The notes under the pieces were generated by a model. It worked only from the letters and a program-made list of their open reading frames with translations. It did no database searches and was not told where the DNA came from. Shown one piece after another: positions 56,301-64,000 of a stretch of 64,000 nucleotides of DNA (positions within the stretch are counted from its first letter, which is position 1; the number at the start of each line of letters is the position of its first letter). Source of the stretch: Streptomyces coelicoflavus. Lineage in GTDB: Bacteria > Actinomycetota > Actinomycetes > Streptomycetales > Streptomycetaceae. Position numbers and translations under genes: made by a program. Where the stretch lies: the NCBI RefSeq assembly GCF_003112555.1, contig NZ_BEWB01000008.1, positions 434,001-498,000 of the forward strand, read 5' to 3'.

Positions 56301-56432
56301 TGCCAGCCATGCGTCGGGTGGGGGCGCGGGTGCCGTGGGTGCGGACGCAGCGTGCGCGGGTGCGGGCAGGGCCGTGGCCAGAACGGTCGCCAGCGCCGTG
56401 GTGAGAACGGATCTTCGCAGAGAGCCGGTCAC
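53304..56432 (-). CDS. secreted GH13 alpha-amylase-like enzyme with CBM41 domains (amylase half of an amylopullulanase)
   Basis: A 1042-residue protein paralogous to the first half of the downstream amylopullulanase. Signal peptide about 1-28 (cleavage AHA). The GH13 triad is intact: DGFRVDTAKNVN, FLFAEAFSAD, FLGSHDMGRI. An Ig-like and two CBM41-like domains follow, then the frame ends at LFSTPQQVQKGSTR exactly where the pullulanase half would begin. It arose by partial duplication. GTG 56432 follows GAGGAG; its stop overlaps the next start, so both are translated from one mRNA. Confidence 0.9.
54326..55164. repeat. near-identical block shared with 51174-52012
   Basis: Copy B, in the amylase-only gene. 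It encodes the end of the GH13 barrel, the C-domain and the Ig-like domain (from GDAELLRRDRLAHELMFLSR to DTVTGQAP). Confidence 0.88.
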
Positions 56433-56480
56433 GCGTGTGTGCTCCTCGTCTGTGCGGTCGGTTGGGATCCGGGGCACGTC

Positions 56481-56523
56481 CGGCCGCCCGGCGCCTGCGG
56501 CGAGGCGCGGCACCGGGCGGCCG
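56481..56523. terminator. stem-loop between the CBM20 amylase and GH13 genes
   Basis: CGGCCGCCCGG and CCGGGCGGCCG form a perfect 11-bp stem with a 21-nt loop in the 113-bp gap. It may attenuate transcription from the amylase gene into the two large genes. Confidence 0.55.
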
Positions 56524-56545
56524 TGGGTCGTGGAGGTGCGGGTGT

Positions 56546-58243
56546 TCAGTCGCGCCAGGTGTCGCCGAGCACGACGGTGCCTGACGACGAGACGGTCGCG
56601 GTGCGGTTCGCGCCGCTCTCCCAGGTGACCTTGCCGTTCGCGTCCTTGCGCAGGTACTTGTACTCGAAGGAGGTCCCGGCCGGGAGGCTGACGTCGAGCT
56701 TCCAGACCGGGTAGGCGGCCGGGTCGAGCTTGAGTGCGTTGTCGGGGTTCCAGTCGCCGAGCCGGGTGTTGTCGCCGGTGACGTAGATGTTCTCGCCCCA
56801 GCTGGTCGTGGCGTTCACGCGGAACGAGGCGCCGGCGGCCGGCTCGGGGTCGGTGCTGCCGCCACCACAGGTCTTGGCACCGACGTGCAGGGCCAGCGCG
56901 GTGTTCGCCCCGAGCGTGGCCGTGAACTGGCCGGCGGAGTTCACCGTGACGCCCTTGCCGCTCTGCACGTCGCAGTAGTCACCGGCGGGCAGGGAGGTCT
57001 GGAACGTGCGGGTCAGCGATCCGCCCTCGTGGTTGATGGCGACGTACGCCTTGGATCCGCGGCCGAAGGCGATCTGGTTGTTCCCGTTGTCCCACCAGTC
57101 CGTCACGGCCTCGCCGTGGGCGGTGTTGCGCCAGGCGACCATGCTCGCGACCTCGCGCCAGGCGTGCTGGCACTTCCAGCCGTCGGTGTAGCAGGCGTTC
57201 ACCTGACCGCCGTTGGGGCCGCCCGCCGCCGTGTCGGTGAAGGAGTAGCCGGAGTGCACGTCCGGAGCACCGTACGGCCAGGCCAGCGAGAAGACCTGGG
57301 CGAGCGTGTACGTGGCGCCGTCCTTGTAGGTGAGCGTCCGGCCGTTGCGTTCGGTGTCGTGGTTGGTCACGAACACGGACGCCTTGTCGCTCGGCAGGTA
57401 CCCCCAGTCCTCCCCGAAGTTCTTCAGGTACGCGAGCTTCTCGCCGCTGAAGACCCGCTTGAGATCATAGGCGTACGTGAACTCCTGCGGGTCGCCGACG
57501 CCCAGGTACTCACTGGGCTGCACGGCCTCCCCCGGGGCTCCGATCGTTTCCAGCTTCATGTACGCGTTCGGGTCGGTGAGCCGCGACTTGATGTCCTTGA
57601 GGTCGTCGACGGCGATGTGCTTGGCGGCGTCGACGCGGAATCCGTCGACGCCCAGGGAGAGCAGGTCGTTCAGGTACCCTGCGATGGTCTTTCGGACGTA
57701 CTCCTCGCCGGTGTCGAGGTCGGGCAGACTGCCCATCTCGCAGTGCTGGACGTTCCAGCGGTCCCGGTAATCAGTGATGTCGGTGCGGCAGTCGTCCATG
57801 TCCGCGCCGGAGTAGGTGCCCGGGTAGTCGTACTTGCTGTACGTGGAGCCGCCGGTACCCGTGCCGGAGGAGTTGGCCATGTGGTTGATGACGGTGTCGG
57901 CCACGACCTTCACTCCGGCCGCGTGGCAGGTCTCGACCATGCTCTTGAACGCGGCGCGGTCACCGAGCCGGGTGGCGATCTTGTAGCTGACGGGCTGGTA
58001 GGCGGTCCACCACTGGCTGCCCTGCACCCGCTCGTTGGGCGGTGAGACGTGGACGTAGCCGTAGCCGGCGGGGCCGAGCGTGTCGGTGCACTCCTTGGCA
58101 ACCGATGCGAAGTTCCACTCGAACATCACCGCGGTGACGTCCTTGTCTCCGACCGGCGCGGCCTGCGCCGGGGCCGGGACCGTGACGGCGGCAGCGGCTC
58201 CCGCCACGACGGCGAGTGCGGCAGCCACGGACTTTCTGGCCAT
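56546..58243 (-). CDS. aml: secreted alpha-amylase with C-terminal CBM20 starch-binding domain
   Basis: A 565-residue extracellular enzyme hydrolysing alpha-1,4 links of starch, of the actinobacterial/animal-type GH13 group. Signal peptide about 1-28 (AQA). Catalytic residues are in GFRVDAAKHIA (Asp), the KLETIG segment (Glu) and VTNHDTERNG (Asp); conserved region I is ADTVINHMA. A Gly/Ser/Pro linker leads to the CBM20 at about 465-565 (TSWGENIYVTGDNTRLGDWN). ATG follows AGGAGG. It has its own promoter behind the LacI gene. Confidence 0.95.
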   Translation of the reverse strand: MARKSVAAALAVVAGAAAAVTVPAPAQAAPVGDKDVTAVMFEWNFASVAKECTDTLGPAGYGYVHVSPPNERVQGSQWWTAYQPVSYKIATRLGDRAAFKSMVETCHAAGVKVVADTVINHMANSSGTGTGGSTYSKYDYPGTYSGADMDDCRTDITDYRDRWNVQHCEMGSLPDLDTGEEYVRKTIAGYLNDLLSLGVDGFRVDAAKHIAVDDLKDIKSRLTDPNAYMKLETIGAPGEAVQPSEYLGVGDPQEFTYAYDLKRVFSGEKLAYLKNFGEDWGYLPSDKASVFVTNHDTERNGRTLTYKDGATYTLAQVFSLAWPYGAPDVHSGYSFTDTAAGGPNGGQVNACYTDGWKCQHAWREVASMVAWRNTAHGEAVTDWWDNGNNQIAFGRGSKAYVAINHEGGSLTRTFQTSLPAGDYCDVQSGKGVTVNSAGQFTATLGANTALALHVGAKTCGGGSTDPEPAAGASFRVNATTSWGENIYVTGDNTRLGDWNPDNALKLDPAAYPVWKLDVSLPAGTSFEYKYLRKDANGKVTWESGANRTATVSSSGTVVLGDTWRD

Positions 58244-58323
58244 GGTTCCTCCTGAGTCGAAGGGCAACGCGCCATGCCCGTGGGGTTGGTGGGGGGGATG
58301 GAGTCAACCACCGCATCGATGAA

Positions 58324-58342
58324 TCTTGCTGCAAATGGTTGC
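58324..58342. promoter_or_regulatory. CTTGC/GCAA operator box at the aml start site
   Basis: TCTTGCTGCAAATGGTTGC carries CTTGC, TGCAA and GGTTGC half-sites just downstream of the aml -10 box. CTTGC/GCAAG repeats are known maltose/starch regulator sites in Streptomyces. Confidence 0.55.
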
Positions 58343-58348
58343 GGGCCG

Positions 58349-58377
58349 ACCGTATGGGGAGGCGCCTTCATGGTCAA
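58349..58377 (-). promoter_or_regulatory. aml promoter
   Basis: Minus-strand TTGACC and TACGGT are spaced by 17 bp, giving a leader of about 100 nt. Operator-like boxes lie on both sides. Confidence 0.65.
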
Positions 58378-58427
58378 CCCCTTCGACCCCACTCTCGCCA
58401 AACCGCCGCATTCAATGGGGAATTCTT

Positions 58428-58447
58428 CTTGCAAGGACTTACGCAAG
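58428..58447. promoter_or_regulatory. upstream GCAAG operator box of aml
   Basis: CTTGCAAGGACTTACGCAAG contains two direct GCAAG elements and an inverted CTTGC. It lies about 50 bp upstream of the -35 box. Confidence 0.5.
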
Positions 58448-58494
58448 AGTTCCGACGGTGTTACCTTCAACCACGCTTCCGGTCCGGTGCCGGT

Positions 58495-58514
58495 GGCCCG
58501 GTCCGCACCGGGCC
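58495..58514. terminator. stem-loop after the LacI gene
   Basis: GGCCCGGT-CCGC-ACCGGGCC is a perfect 8-bp stem with a 4-nt loop, 50 bp past the lacI-type stop, and would end the malEFG-aglA-lacI transcript. Confidence 0.5.
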
Positions 58515-58564
58515 ACACGCGCCCGGCCCGGACCGGAGCGGTACACACCGGCCCGTTCAGGGAT

Positions 58565-59632
58565 CTAGGCGTGCGCCTGGCTCCGCGCCGCCTGCGCCGT
58601 AGAGCCCCGCACCACCAGCTCGGGCTGGAAAACGTACTCCGTCCGCTGGACCGGGGTACCGCCGATCTCTTCCAGGAGCGCTCCCACCGCCGCGGTCGCC
58701 ATGGCCTGTACGGGCTGGCGCACCGTGGTCAGCGGCGGATCGGTGAACGGGATCAGCGGTGAGTCGTCGAACCCGATCACCGACACGTCCCGCGGCACGT
58801 CTAGGCCTCGCTCGCGCACCGCCCGGATGACGCCGAGCGCCATCGGATCGCTGCCGCAGACGATGCCGGTGCAGCCCTGGTCGAGCAGCGCGCCGGCGGC
58901 AGCATGGCCGCCCTCGACACTGAACAGCGTGCGCTGGATCAGCCTCCCGGCCTCGTCACCGGGCGTACCGAGGAAGGAGTGCAGCGCGGCCACGAAGCCC
59001 TCCGCCTTGCGCCGGGACGGTACGAAACGGGTCGGCCCGACGGCCAGGCCGATGCGCTCGTGTCCGAGATCCACGAGGTGCCGCACGGCCATTCGCGCCG
59101 CCGAGCGGTCGTCCGGGGACACGAACGGCGCGTTGACGTGTTCGTTGAACCCGTTGATGAGGACGAACGGCACCTTCCGCTCGGCGAGCCGGGCATAGCG
59201 CAACGCGTCCGCCGTGGTGTCCGCGTGCAGCCCGGAAAGGAACACGATGCCGTTGACACCGCGCTCCTCCAGCTGTTCGACCAGTTCGTCCTCGGTCGCC
59301 CCGCCCGGCATCTGGGTGCACAACACCGGGGTGTACCCGTATCCCGCGAGGACCTGCTCGATGACCTGGGCGAACGCGGGGAAGATCGGGTTGGTCAGCT
59401 CGGGGATGACCAACCCGATGAGTCCGGCGCTGCGCCGGCGCAGCCGTGTCGGCCGCTCGTAGCCGAGCACGTCGAGCGCGGCGAGGACCTTCTGCCGGGT
59501 ACCGGAGGCGACGCCGGGCTTGCCGTTGAGCACCCGGCTGACGGTGGCTTCACTCACCGCCGCCTGGGCCGCGATGTCGTGGAGGCGCAGCGTGCCGGTC
59601 TCGGTTGCGCGAAGCGGCCGCAAGGCCGTCAT
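58565..59632 (-). CDS. malR: LacI family regulator, probable maltose/starch regulator
   Basis: A 355-residue repressor. The N-terminal headpiece is LRLHDIAAQAAVSEATVSRV with hinge LNGKPGVASGTRQKVLAALD; a periplasmic-binding-protein-like sensor follows (GLIGLVIPELTNPIFPAFAQ, CGSDPMALGVIRAVRERGLD). ATG 59632 overlaps the aglA stop (ATGA) with GGGAGG before it, so it is made with the uptake operon. It likely binds the CTTGC/GCAAG boxes before aml and malE. In S. coelicolor malR sits upstream of malE instead, so orthology is not certain. Confidence 0.85.
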   Translation of the reverse strand: MTALRPLRATETGTLRLHDIAAQAAVSEATVSRVLNGKPGVASGTRQKVLAALDVLGYERPTRLRRRSAGLIGLVIPELTNPIFPAFAQVIEQVLAGYGYTPVLCTQMPGGATEDELVEQLEERGVNGIVFLSGLHADTTADALRYARLAERKVPFVLINGFNEHVNAPFVSPDDRSAARMAVRHLVDLGHERIGLAVGPTRFVPSRRKAEGFVAALHSFLGTPGDEAGRLIQRTLFSVEGGHAAAGALLDQGCTGIVCGSDPMALGVIRAVRERGLDVPRDVSVIGFDDSPLIPFTDPPLTTVRQPVQAMATAAVGALLEEIGGTPVQRTEYVFQPELVVRGSTAQAARSQAHA

Positions 59633-61290
59633 ACCTCCCACCAGACGGCCGTGTCGGCGGGCAGTTCGAACTCGTCGCCGCTTGCCCTGACCGGGCTCGA
59701 TGCGAGCAGTACGCGGCCGGGTGCCGCGATGCGGACCGCGCTCCCCGTCGTATTGACGGTGCACGCGAAGCCGGGCCGGTCGAACCTCAGGGTTCCGGTC
59801 GGGGCGTCGTCGTGCCAGACCACGTCGGTGCCGGCGCCGAGGCCCGGCTGCTCGCGGCGCACGGCGAGGGCGGTGCGGTACAGCTCGAGAGTGGAGCCGG
59901 CGACGCCGGTCTGCGCCTCGACGCTCAGCTCGCCCCAGCCCGCCGGCTGCGGCAGCCAGCTGCCGCCGGCGCCGAAGCCGTATGAGGAGCCCTCGCGGGT
60001 CCAGGGGATCGGCACCCGGCAGCCGTCGCGGAAGCCGTCCTGGCCCTGGGCCCGGAAGAAGGACGGGTCCTGGCGCAGTTCGTCGGGCAGGTCGGTGACG
60101 TCGGGCAGGCCGAGTTCCTCGCCCTGGTAGATGTAGGCGGAGCCGGGCAGCGCGAGCATCAGCAGCGTCGCGGCGCGGGCACGACGCAGGCCCAGCGCGC
60201 GGTCACCGGGAGTGCGGATCTGCGTGCCGAGGCCGGGCGGGTTGGCGTATCGGGTGGCGTGCCGGGTGACGTCGTGGTTGGACAGCACCCAGGTCGCCGG
60301 GGCGCCGACGGGTCGCATGGCGTCGAGGGAGCTGTCGATGATCGCGCGGAGTTCGGCGGCGTCCCAGGGTGCGCCCAGGTACTGGAAGTTGAAGGCCTGG
60401 TGCAGTTCGTCGGGACGGACGTAGTTGGCGGTGCGCTCGACGGTCGGGGTCCATGCCTCGGCGACGAAGATCCTGTCCCGGTCGTACTCGTTGAGGATGA
60501 GGCGCCAGGCGCGGTAGATGTCGTGGACACCGTCCTGGTCGAAGAACGGCATGACGTCGGTGCCGAGCAGCTTGAGCTGGTCGCTTCCGCCGAGGTCGGG
60601 CAGGCCCTCGGCCTTGACCATGCCGTGGGCGACATCGATGCGGAAGCCGTCGACGCCCATGTCCAGCCAGAACCGCAGGATCGAGCGGAACTCGTCGGCG
60701 ACGGCGGGGTGTTCCCAGTTGAGGTCGGGCTGCTCGGGCGCGAAGAGGTGCAGGTACCACTCGCCGTCCGGCAGCCGGGTCCAGGCGGGGCCACCGAAGA
60801 TGGACTCCCAGTCGTTGGGCGGCAGTTCCCCGTTCTCCCCCTTGCCGGGGCGGAAGTGGTAGCGCTCCCGCAGCGGCGACCCGGGCCCCTCGGCGACCGC
60901 GCGCCTGAACCACTCGTGCTGGTCCGAGGAGTGGTTCGGCACCAGGTCGACGATGATGCGCAGGTCCAGGGTGTGGGCGTCGCGGATCAGCGCGTCGGCG
61001 TCCAGCAGAGTGCCGAACATGGGGTCGACGGCACGGTAGTCGGCGACGTCGTAGCCGCCGTCCGCCTGCGGAGAGGCGTAGAACGGGCTCAGCCAGACCG
61101 CGTCCACGCCGAGATCGCGCAGATACGGGAGGCGCTGCCTGATGCCTTCGAGATCACCGGTGCCGTCTCCGTTGCTGTCGGCGAAGCTGCGCGGGTAGAC
61201 CTGGTAGATGACGGCGTCTCGCCACCAGTCCGCGGCTTCGCGGGTGGAGGTGACGCGGGCAGGTGCCATGTCGGTCGGGTACTGGCTCAT
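59629..61290 (-). CDS. aglA: intracellular alpha-glucosidase, GH13
   Basis: A 553-residue cytoplasmic enzyme cutting imported maltose and maltodextrins to glucose. Exo-type GH13 features: WWRDAVIYQVYPRSFADSNG with the calcium-like DxNGDGTGDLEGI loop, DLVPNHSSDQHEWF, nucleophile GFRIDVAHGM, acid/base FVAEAWTP, and LSNHDVTRHATRY. No signal peptide. ATG 61290 follows AAGGGA; it lies 55 bp after malG and overlaps the regulator gene. Confidence 0.93.
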   Translation of the reverse strand: MSQYPTDMAPARVTSTREAADWWRDAVIYQVYPRSFADSNGDGTGDLEGIRQRLPYLRDLGVDAVWLSPFYASPQADGGYDVADYRAVDPMFGTLLDADALIRDAHTLDLRIIVDLVPNHSSDQHEWFRRAVAEGPGSPLRERYHFRPGKGENGELPPNDWESIFGGPAWTRLPDGEWYLHLFAPEQPDLNWEHPAVADEFRSILRFWLDMGVDGFRIDVAHGMVKAEGLPDLGGSDQLKLLGTDVMPFFDQDGVHDIYRAWRLILNEYDRDRIFVAEAWTPTVERTANYVRPDELHQAFNFQYLGAPWDAAELRAIIDSSLDAMRPVGAPATWVLSNHDVTRHATRYANPPGLGTQIRTPGDRALGLRRARAATLLMLALPGSAYIYQGEELGLPDVTDLPDELRQDPSFFRAQGQDGFRDGCRVPIPWTREGSSYGFGAGGSWLPQPAGWGELSVEAQTGVAGSTLELYRTALAVRREQPGLGAGTDVVWHDDAPTGTLRFDRPGFACTVNTTGSAVRIAAPGRVLLASSPVRASGDEFELPADTAVWWEV

Positions 61291-61345
61291 GATGTCCCTT
61301 GAGACGTGAGGGGCCGGACAACGGGTCAGTGGTGCGGGCGGGTTC

Positions 61346-62251
61346 TCAGCCCTTGGTGCCACCGGCTGTCAGACCGGTCACCAGGTTCTTCTGAACGAGG
61401 TAGAAGACTGCGGAGATCGGGATGGCGATCAGTACGGCCGTCGCGGCCATGTACTGACGCTGCGCGTCGTGCTGGCTGACGAAGCTCTGCAGGCCGACGG
61501 CGAGGGTGTACTTCTGGTCGTCGAGCATGAACGTGGTGGCGAACGCGACCTCGCTCCAGGCCGTGATCATGGTGTAGAACCCAGCGACGGCCAGGCCCGG
61601 GCGGGCCAGTGGCAGGATCAGACGGAAGAACGTGCCGAACGGCGAGAGTCCGTCGACCCGGCCGGCCTCGTCGATCTCGACGGGGATCGTGTCGAAGTAG
61701 CCCTTCATCAGCCAGGCGCAGTACGGCACCGCGGTCGTGAGATAGACCAGGATGAGCGCCGCGTAGGTGTCGATGAGGCGGAGGTCCGAGAGGATCACAT
61801 ACATCGGGACCATCAGGACCGCGATGGGGAACATCTGCGTGATCAGCAGGACCCACATGAACTTCTTGTAGCCCGGGAAACGCATCCGTGAGACGGCGTA
61901 TCCGCTGGTCGCCGCCACGAGTACCCCGATCACGGTGGTGCCGAGGGACACGATGAGCGTATTGCCCAGCCACTTGAGGAAGTTGGTGTGCTCGAGCACG
62001 AACGAGTAGTTGCTCAGGGTCGCGGTGTCGAGGATGCGGGAGGGATGGAGGTAGTCGTCCTTGCCCGGGCCGAGCGAGAGGAACACCAGCCAGCCGATCG
62101 GGAACAGCGCGACGAGGCTCGCGACGACCAGCACGGCGTGCGTGGCCACCGAAACCCCGCGGCTGCGCCGGCCACGGCGCGGAGCGTTGCGCGGCACGGA
62201 CGTCTCGACCGGGTCCAGGGCCGGTGAGGTGGAAAGGGTCTGGGTGCTCAT
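61346..62251 (-). CDS. malG: maltose/maltodextrin ABC permease MalG
   Basis: A 301-residue inner membrane permease with six helices after a basic N-terminal tail. The EAA coupling loop is EIDEAGRVDGLSPFGTFFRL, which docks on the shared ATPase (MsiK in Streptomyces, not in this window). It works with MalF and MalE. Confidence 0.93.
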   Translation of the reverse strand: MSTQTLSTSPALDPVETSVPRNAPRRGRRSRGVSVATHAVLVVASLVALFPIGWLVFLSLGPGKDDYLHPSRILDTATLSNYSFVLEHTNFLKWLGNTLIVSLGTTVIGVLVAATSGYAVSRMRFPGYKKFMWVLLITQMFPIAVLMVPMYVILSDLRLIDTYAALILVYLTTAVPYCAWLMKGYFDTIPVEIDEAGRVDGLSPFGTFFRLILPLARPGLAVAGFYTMITAWSEVAFATTFMLDDQKYTLAVGLQSFVSQHDAQRQYMAATAVLIAIPISAVFYLVQKNLVTGLTAGGTKG

Positions 62252-62273
62252 GATGGTGGCTGCTCCTGCGGCG

Positions 62274-63281
62274 TCAGATGGCGGCTTGCACGTCGTTGCG
62301 GTTCAGCCAGCGGCGGTAGACGGAGGTGAACACGATGAGGAGGGACAGCAGCAGGACGCCGTACGTCGCGGACTGGGCGTAGTCTCGCGGAGTCTGTCCG
62401 AAGCCGAGGTAGTAGGCCCAGGTGACCAGGATCTGCGCGTCCGGCGCGGTGTTGCCGAAGAGCAGGAAGATGATCGCGAACTGGTTGAACGTCCAGATCA
62501 CGCCGAGCAGCACGACCGTGGAGCTGACCGACCTGAGCCCGGGCAGGGTCACGTTGCGGAACTGCTGCCAGGCGTTCGCGCCGTCCATCTCCGCTGCTTC
62601 GTACAGCGTCGAGTCGATCGACTGCAGGCCGCCGAGGAGCGAGACCATCATGAAGGGCACACCGCACCAGGTGTTGACCATGATGGCGGCGATCTGCTGG
62701 AAGAGCGGATCCTCCAGCCAGGCCGGCGAGGGCATCCCGAGCGCGTCGAGCGTCGTGTTGACGACGCCGGCATCGGCGAGCATGAAGCGCCAGGCGAAGA
62801 CGGTGACGAACGTCGGCACGGCCCACGGCAGGATGAGCATCATCCGGTAGGCGGTGCGGCCGCGCAGCCCCTTCTGGTTGAGCAGCAGGGCCAGGCCGAG
62901 ACCGAGACCGTAGTGCAGCGCGACGCAGGCGGCCGTCCAGACGATGGTCCAGATGAAGTGGGACCAGAAGCGGTCGTACGCCGTCGGTCCCCACAGGATG
63001 TCGGCGTAGTTGTCGAGGCCGATGAACTTGTAGGTGGCGTCGATGTGGTTGACGCCGATGGTGCGGGCGGAGTTGAGGCTCGTGGCGTCCGTCAGCGTCA
63101 GATAGAAGCCCCGGACCAGCGGATACAGCACGATGACGGCGAGCACGACAACGACCGGGGCGATCATCGCGTAGGCGTACCAGTGCTTCTGGTAGCCGCT
63201 CTTGAGACGGGTGATGAGGCCCGGACGCCGGCCGCGGTCGTCACCACTGGGTGCGGCCGGGCGCTCCACGGCGACAGTCAT
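62274..63281 (-). CDS. malF: maltose/maltodextrin ABC permease MalF
   Basis: A 335-residue permease with an N-terminal helix (YAYAMIAPVVVVLAVIVLYP) and five more helices. The EAA loop is YEAAEMDGANAWQQFRNVTLP-like (about residues 230-250). It is much shorter than E. coli MalF, as usual for Gram-positive bacteria. Only 22 bp separate it from malG. Confidence 0.93.
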   Translation of the reverse strand: MTVAVERPAAPSGDDRGRRPGLITRLKSGYQKHWYAYAMIAPVVVVLAVIVLYPLVRGFYLTLTDATSLNSARTIGVNHIDATYKFIGLDNYADILWGPTAYDRFWSHFIWTIVWTAACVALHYGLGLGLALLLNQKGLRGRTAYRMMLILPWAVPTFVTVFAWRFMLADAGVVNTTLDALGMPSPAWLEDPLFQQIAAIMVNTWCGVPFMMVSLLGGLQSIDSTLYEAAEMDGANAWQQFRNVTLPGLRSVSSTVVLLGVIWTFNQFAIIFLLFGNTAPDAQILVTWAYYLGFGQTPRDYAQSATYGVLLLSLLIVFTSVYRRWLNRNDVQAAI

Positions 63282-63316
63282 GAGGAAACACCTTCTGGTC
63301 TGGGGCGGGTGTAACG

Positions 63317-63368
63317 GGTGCCGCGGCCCGCCACGCGGGGCGGGCTGTTGGGGCGGGGCCGCGGCACC
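63317..63368. terminator. large stem-loop between malE and malF
   Basis: GGTGCCGCGGCCCGCC pairs with GGGCGGGGCCGCGGCACC across a GC-rich loop. Such hairpins after binding-protein genes raise the binding protein over the permeases by partial termination or by protecting the upstream mRNA. Confidence 0.65.
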
Positions 63369-63394
63369 TGATCGGGGAGCGCTCGATCAGCGCG

Positions 63395-64000
63395 TCACTT
63401 GCTGAAGCCGTCGGGCAGGAGCTTGCCGTACTGGACCTCGACGGAGGACAGGACTGCGTCGAGGCTCTTCTTGCCACTGGCCGCCTTGGGCAGCTCCTGG
63501 TCGAGCGGCCCCCACAGCGAGCTGTACTCGGGCAGCTCGGGCCGCGGCTGGGCGGCGGAGAGCACCTTCTGGAATCCGGCGAGGCCGGGGTCGGCGGTCA
63601 CCTTCTCGGTGTACGCGTCCGAGCGCGTGGGCAGCGTCGAGTTCTTCAGGGCGATCTGCTCCTGCGTCTTCGCGGAGGTCATCCACTTGACGAACTGCAG
63701 GGCCGCGTCCTGGTGGGCCTTGTCGGATCCGGCGTAGACGGACAGGTTGTGGCCGCCCGTCGGAGCGGCCGCCTTGCCGGTGGAACCGGCCGGGACGGTG
63801 GCGACACCGAGGTTGTTCTTGTCCTTGAACGCGGTGCCCTTGTAGAAGTTCGTGATCTCCCAGGGACCCTCGATGGTCATGGCGACCTTGCCGTTGACGA
63901 ACGCGTCCTGGCGGTGCGCGTACGAGTCGGCCGTGACGTCCGCCTTGTGCAGGCCCTTGCCGTTGAACAGGCTCAGCCAGGTCTCGGCCGCCTTCTGTCC
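63395..64000 (-). CDS. malE: maltose/maltodextrin-binding protein MalE (C-terminal part)
   Basis: The last 201 residues of a family 1 solute-binding protein; the frame is open to the window edge. GKVAMTIEGPWEITNFYKG and PTGGHNLSVYAGSDKAHQDA are typical of maltodextrin-binding lipoproteins. It delivers maltodextrins to MalFG. The lipoprotein signal lies outside the window. Confidence 0.92.
   Translation of the reverse strand, partial: GQKAAETWLSLFNGKGLHKADVTADSYAHRQDAFVNGKVAMTIEGPWEITNFYKGTAFKDKNNLGVATVPAGSTGKAAAPTGGHNLSVYAGSDKAHQDAALQFVKWMTSAKTQEQIALKNSTLPTRSDAYTEKVTADPGLAGFQKVLSAAQPRPELPEYSSLWGPLDQELPKAASGKKSLDAVLSSVEVQYGKLLPDGFSK

Overview
The window is a high-GC (about 70-73%) actinobacterial chromosome segment that fits Streptomyces in every respect: GC-rich third codon positions, frequent GTG starts, many leaderless genes with TAnnnT boxes 6-7 nt before the start codon, a Streptomyces-type intergenic repeat, and gene sets typical of the genus. 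From memory, 7-41 kb matches the block around SCO6450-SCO6475 of S. coelicolor, and 48-64 kb matches the maltose/starch block around SCO2226-SCO2231. I cannot name the species.

Layout. (1) 1-6.8 kb: partial DHA2 drug exporter, SRPBCC protein, a radical SAM protein behind a perfect LexA-type GAAC-N4-GTTC box, a secreted S33 tripeptidyl aminopeptidase, RidA and GNAT proteins, and a HEAT-repeat protein whose 3' end lies in a 31-bp tandem duplication. (2) 7.2-18 kb: the ethylmalonyl-CoA pathway. A double-length 3-hydroxyacyl-CoA dehydrogenase and a TetR regulator precede ccr-ecm-mcl-mch-mcd, followed by the phosphatidylserine genes psd-pssA. The ccr promoter has a perfect 15-bp dyad filling its -35/-10 spacer. 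(3) 18-26.5 kb: glycerate kinase, Nudix, sirtuin, LLM oxidoreductase, an ada/alkA-ogt DNA-alkylation repair operon, and a P1B-4-type metal exporter divergent from its ArsR regulator. (4) 26.5-32 kb: a secreted GH2 beta-galactosidase with a LamG-like insertion, and a type II membrane ricin-lectin protein. (5) 32-37.4 kb: a five-gene ABC importer which I assign as nikABCDE because a Nur box (TTGCAC-N5-TCGCAA) overlaps its promoter. (6) 37.5-45.7 kb: a chloramphenicol-type MFS exporter behind a possible leader peptide, a macrodomain protein, an FAD oxidoreductase, an AraC regulator divergent from a quinone-reductase-like protein, an inositol-monophosphatase-like protein and a gamma-glutamyltransferase. 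(7) 45.7-47.9 kb: a scar of mobile-element debris. It holds a tyrosine recombinase whose N-terminus is an IS5-type transposase fragment, and a frameshifted SpoIIE-phosphatase remnant. (8) 48-64 kb, all minus strand: a starch/maltose regulon, malE-malF-malG-aglA-lacI type regulator, a CBM20 alpha-amylase with its own promoter and inverted/direct CTTGC/GCAAG boxes, then two huge GH13 enzymes. The second is a complete amylase-pullulanase; the first is its amylase half only. The two share a 711-bp block with just two mismatches, which points to recent gene conversion.

How the genes work together. The ccr cluster turns acetyl-CoA/crotonyl-CoA into glyoxylate and propionyl/methylsuccinyl units, and supplies ethylmalonyl-CoA. 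The extracellular amylases and pullulanase release maltodextrins, MalEFG imports them, AglA hydrolyses them, and the co-transcribed LacI protein most likely senses them. The nik importer and the P1B-4 exporter/ArsR pair handle transition metals in opposite directions.
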